A DNA stretch of 11,478 bases, taken from JAEUTH01 sp039931675 (GTDB lineage: Bacteria; Bacteroidota; Bacteroidia; AKYH767-A; OLB10). This document shows positions 5,528 through 11,478 of this stretch, piece by piece. The first letter of the stretch is position 1; each line of letters begins with the position of its first letter. The notes beneath the pieces were generated by a model. That model was given only the letters and a program-made list of their open reading frames with translations, did not search any database and had not been told where the DNA came from. A program made the position numbers and the translations under genes. The stretch lies in the NCBI GenBank assembly GCA_039931675.1, contig JBDTRM010000133.1:1-11478 (forward strand), written 5' to 3'.

Positions 5528-7759
5528 ATGAAATTAAAATTCAAAATATTATTCCTGTTTATTATGCTGTGCTCTCTAAAAATTACGGGACAACAAATTA
5601 ATGGAGAAGTTATGTCAATGGAAAAAAATGGTGACATGGCTTCACTGGTAGGTGCAAGTGTTGTTTTACAGGGAACAGCTAAAGCCACAGTAACTGATGA
5701 AAACGGAAAATTTCAATTGTCGGTTGAAAGTTTTCCTGCAACAATTACAGTTTCATACATAGGTTATAAATCAGATACGCTTACTATAAAAAACTCTCAG
5801 CCGTTGATGATTCATTTAAAACCTGCCATTGATTTGAAGCAGGCAGATGTGGTTGAAAAGACTGATGCATTGGGGCTTTCAACACTAAAACCTTTCAATG
5901 CAGAAACTATAACACAAAAGGAATTATTAAAGGCAGCCTGCTGTAACCTGAGCGAAAGTTTCGAAACCAATCCTTCAATCAATGTAAATTATACTGATGC
6001 GGTTACAGGCGCAAAAGAAATTCAGATGCTTGGCTTATCAGGAATTTACATGCAAATGCTTGCCGAAAATATTCCAACAATGCGCGGGCTTGGACAAACA
6101 TTCGGATTAAATTATGTGCCCGGACCATGGATGGAATCTATTCAGATTACCAAAGGTGCGGGTTCAGTGGTTAACGGTTATGAGTCACTAACGGGTGCTA
6201 TAAACATTGAATTTAAAAAACCTGAAGATACTCCGCGTGGATATATAAATTTATACAGGGCCTCAACAGGAAATACAGAGTTTAATGGAATTTATAATCA
6301 GAAATTAAATAGCAAATGGAGTACGATGCTCTTATTACATGGAGATATTTTACAAAGAAAAATGGACCATAATGATGATTTGTTTTTAGATGCTCCATTA
6401 GTAAAACAAATTAATGCGTATAGCAGGTGGCGTTATCATAGCGGCAATAAATTAGAAGCACAGATTGGATTAAAAGCATTATCAGAACAGCGTGATGGCG
6501 GACAGGTTTATTTCGACATTAATACCGATAAAGGCACCACAAAACATTACGGTACACAAATAAAAACGAACAGGGTTGAATTTTATACCAAGACAGGGCT
6601 TGTGTTTCCTGAGAAACCTTACAAGAGTGTCGGTTGGCAAAATGATTTTACTTATCATGATGTGAAATCGTTTTTCGGTTTGAAAAACTACAACGGTAAT
6701 CAGTTTAGTTACTATTCTAATTTAATTTATCAGAGCATAATTCATACTACCGATCACAAGTATAGAATTGGAGCTTCATTTTTAATGGATAGCTATGATG
6801 AGCATTATGATGAACCACAAAACGAATACAGCAGAAATGTTTTGTTTGCAGTGCCGGGAGTATTTACTGAATATACTTATGAGTATCTTGAAAGGTTTGC
6901 GTTAGTTGCGGGCTTACGTGGAGATTATCACAATGAGTTTGGAATATTTGTAACACCGCGATTAAATGCAAAATTTAATTTTACTGAAAACCTTATTGTG
7001 AGGGCTTCGGCAGGCAACAGCTTCCGCACTGCAAACATTATTGCCGATAATATCGGATATATGGCAAGCGGGAAAGTCTTGATTGTAAAGGATGCTTTGC
7101 AGCCGGAACGTGCATGGAATGAGGGAGCAAATATTACCTGGAAATTTCATATCGCTAACCGCGATGCATCTTTAAACACAGATTTTTACAGAACAGATTT
7201 TACAAATCAGGTTATAGTTGACCCATACTCAGACCCTAATTACATTCAGTTTTATAATTTAGATGGCAAGTCATATTCGCAGAGTTTCCAGGTTGCATTA
7301 AATTATGAATTGATAAACCAATTGAATGTTCGTATTGCTTACAAATTTGATGATGTGCACATAACATATTACAATTTAGGAACAACGGAAAAACCAATGG
7401 TATCAAGAAATAAAGGGCTTGTAAATCTCGCTTATGAAACTTTAAATAAAAAATGGCGCGCTGATTTTACTGCACAATTTGAAGGACAAAAAAAATTAGC
7501 AAGTACGCATACACATGATGGCATAACTGAAAATCCTGATAAGCGTTCGCCCGCTTATGTAATTCTTAATGCACAGGTTACAAAAGTATTTCGTAAATTT
7601 GAATTGTATGCAGGTGGCGAAAATCTGACAAGTTACGTTCAAAATGACCCAATCATATCAGCCGATAATCCATTTGATAAAACATTTGACGCAACTGATA
7701 TTTGGGCACCAATAATGGGAATAAAGATTTATGGTGGTTTCAGAATGAGTATTAAATAA
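5528..7759 (+). CDS. TonB-dependent outer-membrane receptor, probably metal-linked
   Basis: A 743-residue receptor from ATG 5528. Upstream TTG 5483 would put 15 polar residues before the signal peptide and is disfavoured. In order it has a signal peptide (about 1-21), a carboxypeptidase-regulatory-like beta domain (about 24-100, with GASVVLQGTAKATVTDENGK and VSYIGYKSDT), a plug domain (about 110-230, with QITKGAGSVVNGYESLTGAI) and a 22-strand-type beta barrel ending in YGGFRMSIK. The plug carries a Cys pair at 128-129 (KAACCNLSESF) and a Met-rich stretch (GIYMQMLAENIPTM), candidate metal ligands. It is energised by TonB-ExbBD, which are not in the window. Flanking HYC_CC_PP and HMA genes suggest a copper or other soft-metal substrate; this is inference from context. 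Confidence 0.93.
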   Translation: MKLKFKILFLFIMLCSLKITGQQINGEVMSMEKNGDMASLVGASVVLQGTAKATVTDENGKFQLSVESFPATITVSYIGYKSDTLTIKNSQPLMIHLKPAIDLKQADVVEKTDALGLSTLKPFNAETITQKELLKAACCNLSESFETNPSINVNYTDAVTGAKEIQMLGLSGIYMQMLAENIPTMRGLGQTFGLNYVPGPWMESIQITKGAGSVVNGYESLTGAINIEFKKPEDTPRGYINLYRASTGNTEFNGIYNQKLNSKWSTMLLLHGDILQRKMDHNDDLFLDAPLVKQINAYSRWRYHSGNKLEAQIGLKALSEQRDGGQVYFDINTDKGTTKHYGTQIKTNRVEFYTKTGLVFPEKPYKSVGWQNDFTYHDVKSFFGLKNYNGNQFSYYSNLIYQSIIHTTDHKYRIGASFLMDSYDEHYDEPQNEYSRNVLFAVPGVFTEYTYEYLERFALVAGLRGDYHNEFGIFVTPRLNAKFNFTENLIVRASAGNSFRTANIIADNIGYMASGKVLIVKDALQPERAWNEGANITWKFHIANRDASLNTDFYRTDFTNQVIVDPYSDPNYIQFYNLDGKSYSQSFQVALNYELINQLNVRIAYKFDDVHITYYNLGTTEKPMVSRNKGLVNLAYETLNKKWRADFTAQFEGQKKLASTHTHDGITENPDKRSPAYVILNAQVTKVFRKFELYAGGENLTSYVQNDPIISADNPFDKTFDATDIWAPIMGIKIYGGFRMSIK

Positions 7760-7781
7760 ATAAAAGGCAATTAGCAATTGG

Positions 7782-7805
7782 CAAAAAATAAAACAAAAAA
7801 TAAAA
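7782..7805. repeat. 12-bp tandem duplication upstream of the HMA gene
   Basis: CAAAAAATAAAA occurs twice in direct succession (7782-7793, 7794-7805) in the 54-bp gap between the receptor stop and ATG 7814. It is A-rich leader sequence, and no specific function can be assigned. Confidence 0.7.
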
Positions 7806-7813
7806 CAAAAACA

Positions 7814-8191
7814 ATGAAAACAATAATAAAATCATTAATCGTATTTGTAATAGCATTTTCATTGGTAGAAACGCATTGCAATGCGTCACCTTATTGCAAA
7901 GCGTCTCTACCTTATGTTGCAAAGGACACGCTGGTTGTAATGGCTTCAATAATATGTGAAACATGTAAGAAGACTATTGAAGAAGGCTTACGTTTTGAGA
8001 AAGGAATTAAATTGGCAACGGTTAATGTAGAAGCAAAAACAGTAACGGTAATTTATAACACTGACAAAACAAATCCCGGTGAAATCCGTAAAGCAATTTC
8101 AAAATTGGGTTATGATGCAGATGATGTACCTGCTGATAAAAAATCCTACGATAAATTAGAGAAGTGCTGCAAGAAAGATGGGCATCATTGA
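7814..8191 (+). CDS. Secreted heavy-metal-associated (HMA) domain protein
   Basis: 125 residues from ATG 7814. TTG 7778 would add a Lys/Asn-rich A-tract product and is rejected. Residues 1-24 form a signal peptide (MKTIIKSLIVFVIAFSLV core), so the protein is periplasmic. Residues about 39-106 form an HMA ferredoxin-like fold: strand DTLVVMAS, metal site IICETC with Cys48 and Cys51, then ATVNVEAKTVTVIYN and the family ending IRKAISKLGYDAD. The canonical GMxCxxC has lost its Gly-Met and is SIICETC here. The C-terminus adds CC (118-119) and HH (124-125), further possible ligands. Residues 18-33 are encoded by a palindromic repeat. It is last in the HYC-TonB-HMA cassette and is likely a metal carrier or sensor. 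Confidence 0.88.
   Translation: MKTIIKSLIVFVIAFSLVETHCNASPYCKASLPYVAKDTLVVMASIICETCKKTIEEGLRFEKGIKLATVNVEAKTVTVIYNTDKTNPGEIRKAISKLGYDADDVPADKKSYDKLEKCCKKDGHH
7865..7910. repeat. Palindromic repeat embedded in the HMA gene
   Basis: Outer arms GTAGAAACGCATTGCAA (7865-7881) and TTGCAAAGCGTCTCTAC (7894-7910) pair at 15 of 17 positions around a 12-nt loop. The left half also contains a perfect 16-bp palindrome, ACGCATTGCAATGCGT (7871-7886). It is read in frame as residues 18-33 of the HMA protein and supplies Cys22 and Cys28, at the signal peptide/mature boundary. Confidence 0.75.
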
Positions 8192-8220
8192 TAGGAATCT
8201 CATTGAAGTTAAACCCAAAA

Positions 8221-9882
8221 TCACATTTCCTGCAAATACTTTCTTACAAACCGGATAGCCAGTGAACCTTCGCCTACCGCAGACGATATACCTGCAAGAG
8301 CGCCAAAGCGTACATCGCCTGATGCAAAAATACCGGGGATGCTTGTTTCGGGTAAATAGGGTTCGCGTTCCAATTTCCAAAACGTGTGAAATGATTTTTC
8401 ATTTATTAGTTCACGTCCCGTTATAATAAATCCTTTATCATCTTTCATTACAATATCATTCAACCATTCAGTTCCAGGGCGTGCACCTATGTATATGAAA
8501 AGTGCTTTGGTATTCACAGTTTGCTCCTCCGTTGTTTTCATATTTCTTAAGGTAATTTGTTCAAGCATGTTGCTGCCTGCCACTGAAATTACTTCTGTGA
8601 TAGGAATTATATTTATGTTCGGAGTTTTGGTTATCAATTCAACAAGATAATTTGCCGCAGCTTGTTTCAATATATCCTGCCTGATAATCATGTTTACTTC
8701 GTTTGCAAATTTGCACATATACAAAGCGGCCTGGCAGGCAGAGTTTCCGCCACCAACTATGTAAATATTTTCTTTGCGGCAGGCATGCGCTTCAATAGCT
8801 GCAGCTCCATAATAAACTCCAGCGCCTGTAAAATTTTCAAGCCCTGCGATTTCTAATTTGCGGTAAGCAACACCTGTTGCTATTACAATTGTCTTTGTGA
8901 TGATTTCTGAATCATCGGCCATCACAATAATTTTATATCCGTCTTTAACATGAATAGATTTTACTTCAGCCGGGGTAAGAATTTCCGTTCCGAAACGTTG
9001 CGTTTGAGCGAGCGCCCTGCGGGTAAGTTCACCACCTGAAAGTCCATTTGGAAAGCCGAGATAATTCTCGATGCGTGCACTGCTGCTTGCCTGTCCACCC
9101 GGATTTTTTTTCTCAATCAATAACGTTTTCAATCCTTCTGATGAACCGTAAAGCGAAGCGGCCAGTCCTGCCGGTCCTGCACCGATAATCACTACATCAT
9201 ACATTTTTGCAGATGCAACCTGGCGTAATCCTGCACGCATAGCCACATCATTCAACTTTGGAGAAGAAAGAAACGAACCGTCCTGGAATACAATCAGCGG
9301 CAAATCTGATTTGGTGATGTTAGTGCTGGTAATATATTTTTCGGCTTCTTCATTATGCTCCACATCAATCCATAAATAAGGAATAAGATTGCCTGATAAA
9401 AATTCTTTAAGGTGATGCGAGTCAGGCGACCATTGAAACCCGATTATTCTTATTCCATCATGAACGGGTTTGTAAAATGCATGCCAGTCTTCGAGTAATT
9501 CATTCACCACAGGATATAATTTTTCCTCGGGCGGATTCCACGGCTTCAATAAATAATAATCAAGCTTCACATCATTAATTGCGGTAATGGCTGCATCAAT
9601 ATCAGAATAGGCGGTAAGCAAAATTTGTTTTGAATGCCCATAAATCTCTTTTGCTTTTATCAAAAAATCAATGCCTTCCATTTCAGGCATGCGCTGATCA
9701 GAAATTATTAACGCTACCACTTCATTTTTTAGTTTCAATTCTTTCATCAACTCAAGCGCTTCCTTTGCAGAATCAATTGCAGTAACACGGTAACCGTTGC
9801 CGTATTCATTTTTAATATCACGCTGAATGGCACGCAGTACCTGCATATCATCATCAACAATTATGATAAAGGGTAGTTTCAT
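8221..9882 (-). CDS. Response regulator fused to thioredoxin-like and thioredoxin-reductase-like domains
   Basis: 553 residues from ATG 9882, 7 bp after the kinase stop. A longer start at 9933 would overlap the kinase and add 17 unrelated residues. Domains: (1) REC, about 4-125, with acidic Asp10-12, phospho-acceptor Asp62 (ISDQRMP), Thr90 and Lys113 (LLKPW), all intact. (2) A thioredoxin/glutaredoxin-like domain, about 143-220, where the CxxC site is replaced by WSPDSHHL (151-158), with a cis-Pro candidate at Pro195. (3) An FAD/NAD(P)H flavoprotein, about 227-553, with GAGPAG at 234-239, GGGNSA at 377-382 and SGD at 521-523. The CATC of real TrxR is GAAA here (359-362), so it cannot do classical thioredoxin reduction. 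NCBI-style annotation calls this family 'fused response regulator/thioredoxin-disulfide reductase'. The output is enzymatic; no DNA-binding domain is present. Convergent with the HMA gene, 29 bp apart. Confidence 0.92.
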   Translation of the reverse strand: MKLPFIIIVDDDMQVLRAIQRDIKNEYGNGYRVTAIDSAKEALELMKELKLKNEVVALIISDQRMPEMEGIDFLIKAKEIYGHSKQILLTAYSDIDAAITAINDVKLDYYLLKPWNPPEEKLYPVVNELLEDWHAFYKPVHDGIRIIGFQWSPDSHHLKEFLSGNLIPYLWIDVEHNEEAEKYITSTNITKSDLPLIVFQDGSFLSSPKLNDVAMRAGLRQVASAKMYDVVIIGAGPAGLAASLYGSSEGLKTLLIEKKNPGGQASSSARIENYLGFPNGLSGGELTRRALAQTQRFGTEILTPAEVKSIHVKDGYKIIVMADDSEIITKTIVIATGVAYRKLEIAGLENFTGAGVYYGAAAIEAHACRKENIYIVGGGNSACQAALYMCKFANEVNMIIRQDILKQAAANYLVELITKTPNINIIPITEVISVAGSNMLEQITLRNMKTTEEQTVNTKALFIYIGARPGTEWLNDIVMKDDKGFIITGRELINEKSFHTFWKLEREPYLPETSIPGIFASGDVRFGALAGISSAVGEGSLAIRFVRKYLQEM

Positions 9883-9889
9883 TTTTAGA

Positions 9890-11314
9890 TTATTTTGGGA
9901 TTTGTTTTTGACTAACGGGTATAATAACCGCAAACTCTGTCCGGCCGGGAACTGAATTTAATTTTATTTCACCGTTGTGATGTTTTACAATCCTGTTCAC
10001 CAAATCTAAACCAATGCCTGTTCCTTCACCAACTTTTTTTGTTGTAAAGAATGCATCAAAAATGCGCGATTGAATTTCTTTCGGTATGCCCGGGCCGTTA
10101 TCAATAATTTTTACTATAACATTTTTTTCATTGCACGAAGTTTCAATACACAACTCACCATCCTTATCAAGTGCAAAAATTGCATTATCAATAAGATTGG
10201 TCCACACCTGGTTTAATTCTCCTATATATGCCTCAACTATTGCCATGTTATCGCAATAATCTTTTTTGATGAAAATAGTTTTCTCGCGCAGTTTATATCC
10301 GAGCAGTGTAATGGTGTTATCAAGATCTTTATGAAGGTTTGTAGGCTGTACATCATTAGTTCTGTCCATCTGAACATGACTCTTAATAGCTCCTACTAAA
10401 GTTGAAATGCGACATGAAGCATCATTAAGGTCTTTAAGTAAACGTTGCGAAGTAAGGAGATTTTCGAGCCAGCTTAATACGCTTACAAAAGCATCGCTGC
10501 CAACTTCAGTTTTAATTTTTTCGAAATCGTCAATTGAAAAATCGCGGTCAATAAACAACTCAACTGTTTTTATCAGATCATTAAAATTATTCTTTACCAA
10601 CCATTCCGTTAATATATCTTCTGCCTCAATTCGTTGCATCGCACTCTGTTTTGTTTTTTGTTTTTGCTCCGAATCTTTATCCTTAACAAGCAATTGAATA
10701 TTTTGAATGTGTTCAGGCTGTATATCACTTTGCAACACTTTCTCAGTCAACGTATAATTTGATTGAAGCCGTTTTGTCAATTCTGCTGCTATTCGGTTTA
10801 TTGCAGCAGCCGGATTGTTCAGTTCATGTGCAATGCCGGCTGCAAGTTTTCCGAGTGCACTCACTTTTTCCTGCTGCAATTGCAAAGTGGCAAAACTTTT
10901 TGCACGATCAGTCATATAAGCAACAAGGCGCTCTATCAATTCAGGATTGAGTTGTTCAAGTTCGCCAAAATGATTTTTATGCAAACGAAAGCTTCGCAAC
11001 TTTCCAACTGCAAACGAAGTACCCGGAGAAGTTTTCATGCGTGAATATGGCAGCAAGCCTGTTGCGCCCCCGGAAGTTTCATCATTTCCAAAATCAAAGT
11101 AATGCACTAATGTTCCGTTCTTATTCATATAAAATGAAACAATACCTTCAATAATGAACATCATGAATTCAGCCGCTTCGCCTGTTTTCATTATCACAGC
11201 GCCTTCTTCATATTCAACATAAATTGCATGATCAAAAATCCATTGCAAATGTGCATCAGGCATATCGCGCAATGCAATAACCTGGCGAAGGTCGTTAATG
11301 GTGGGTACAGACAT
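9890..11314 (-). CDS. Soluble histidine kinase with Crp-like sensor domain
   Basis: A 474-residue cytoplasmic sensor kinase without membrane segments. Residues about 10-130 are a cyclic-nucleotide-binding-type beta roll (VEYEEGAVIMKTGEAAEFMMFIIEG opens it in two strands). The phosphate-cassette Arg of cAMP binders is not apparent: the segment reads MKTSPGTSFAV, where R-[ST]-A is expected, so the ligand may not be cAMP. The H-box LAAGIAHELNNP puts the phospho-acceptor at His163. The second DHp helix appears to be RISTLVGAIKSHVQMD (about 312-327), leaving an unusually long segment between the two helices. The ATPase follows: N-box NLIDNA (373-378), DNGPGIP (405-411), FFTTK (422-426) and GTGIGLDLV (431-439). 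Its partner is the REC-flavoprotein gene 7 bp downstream. An inverted repeat lies 33 bp before the start. Confidence 0.92.
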   Translation of the reverse strand: MSVPTINDLRQVIALRDMPDAHLQWIFDHAIYVEYEEGAVIMKTGEAAEFMMFIIEGIVSFYMNKNGTLVHYFDFGNDETSGGATGLLPYSRMKTSPGTSFAVGKLRSFRLHKNHFGELEQLNPELIERLVAYMTDRAKSFATLQLQQEKVSALGKLAAGIAHELNNPAAAINRIAAELTKRLQSNYTLTEKVLQSDIQPEHIQNIQLLVKDKDSEQKQKTKQSAMQRIEAEDILTEWLVKNNFNDLIKTVELFIDRDFSIDDFEKIKTEVGSDAFVSVLSWLENLLTSQRLLKDLNDASCRISTLVGAIKSHVQMDRTNDVQPTNLHKDLDNTITLLGYKLREKTIFIKKDYCDNMAIVEAYIGELNQVWTNLIDNAIFALDKDGELCIETSCNEKNVIVKIIDNGPGIPKEIQSRIFDAFFTTKKVGEGTGIGLDLVNRIVKHHNGEIKLNSVPGRTEFAVIIPVSQKQIPK

Positions 11315-11346
11315 ATTATAATTTTATTTAGTTTTTGTAACGGAAA

Positions 11347-11365
11347 AATTTGCGAAACGCAAATT
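11347..11365. promoter_or_regulatory. Perfect inverted repeat upstream of the kinase operon
   Basis: AATTTGCG (11347-11354), AAA, CGCAAATT (11358-11365): perfect 8-bp arms with a 3-nt spacer, 33 bp before ATG 11314. It is an operator-like site that could bind a dimeric regulator, including autoregulation. No matching -7 box was recognised between it and the start. Confidence 0.4.
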
Positions 11366-11443
11366 GAAAATATTTCTCCGAAAAGTAATCAAACAAGTTT
11401 AATTAAAAATTTATTGTTTAATCAGTGTGTATGACAAATTGCA

Positions 11444-11478
11444 CTAAGCGGATTTTTTAATCAAGTTTACTACTTCGT
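11444..11478 (-). other. Possible C-terminal end of another minus-strand gene (cut by window edge)
   Basis: One minus-strand frame reads EVVNLIKKSA then stop (TAG at 11446-11444), which looks like a plausible protein tail. It is only 10 codons, and the other two frames close within 7 codons. The rest of 11315-11478 shows no gene. Confidence 0.2.

Noticed and set aside
7752..7964. 70-residue minus-strand frame rich in Phe/Leu
   Set aside because: It is the reverse reading of A-rich leader and HMA signal-peptide sequence, with no family features.
9883..9933. Longer start for the response-regulator fusion
   Set aside because: It would overlap the kinase gene by 44 bp and add residues before the first REC strand; ATG 9882 begins directly at the domain.
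10407..11044. Plus-strand open frames opposite the kinase
   Set aside because: They are antisense to the conserved kinase gene and have no recognisable motifs.

Overview
The window is about 11.5 kb of AT-rich chromosome that looks like Bacteroidota, in the broad Chitinophagales/Sphingobacteriales/Flavobacteriales range. The grounds are: gene starts without Shine-Dalgarno sequences; several starts preceded by a box resembling TAnnTTTG, the Bacteroidota -7 promoter element; a TonB receptor with an N-terminal carboxypeptidase-regulatory-like domain; a HYC_CC_PP small protein; and the Bacteroidota-type alanine dehydrogenase. No tRNA, rRNA, CRISPR array, integrase or transposase was seen.

Layout. 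(1) 1-145: a cluster of palindromic hairpin repeats, with a further copy at 2114-2145. (2) 165-2100, plus strand: lpxK (lipid A 4'-kinase) overlapping a trimeric-type purine nucleoside phosphorylase by 29 nt. (3) 2160-2804, minus strand: an F420H2:NADP-oxidoreductase-like Rossmann protein, then about 300 bp of hairpins and regulatory-looking sequence. (4) 3100-4831, minus strand: tsaE followed by alanine dehydrogenase, ending in a good intrinsic terminator. (5) 4967-8191, plus strand: a metal-handling cassette made of a Cys-rich HYC_CC_PP protein, a TonB-dependent receptor and a secreted HMA (CxxC) domain protein. (6) 8221-11314, minus strand: a two-gene signalling unit. It has a soluble histidine kinase with a Crp-like sensor domain, followed 7 bp later by a response regulator fused to a thioredoxin-like domain and a thioredoxin-reductase-like flavoprotein. 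(7) 11315-11478: a 5' region with a perfect inverted repeat and possibly the last codons of another minus-strand gene.

How the genes work together. Region 5 reads as a metal (probably copper-type) import or handling operon: outer-membrane receptor, periplasmic metallochaperone-like protein and a small Cys-rich membrane protein. Region 6 is the most unusual system. Its response regulator has an enzyme, not a DNA-binding domain, as output, and that enzyme lacks the redox cysteines of real thioredoxin reductase. The pairing is known from genome annotation (the 'fused response regulator/thioredoxin-disulfide reductase' family), but I know of no established function. Several catalytic-site substitutions (alanine dehydrogenase His to Gln, PNP Asn to Asp), a Ser-Glu/Ser-Gly low-complexity insert in LpxK and a palindromic repeat inside the HMA gene are reported separately.
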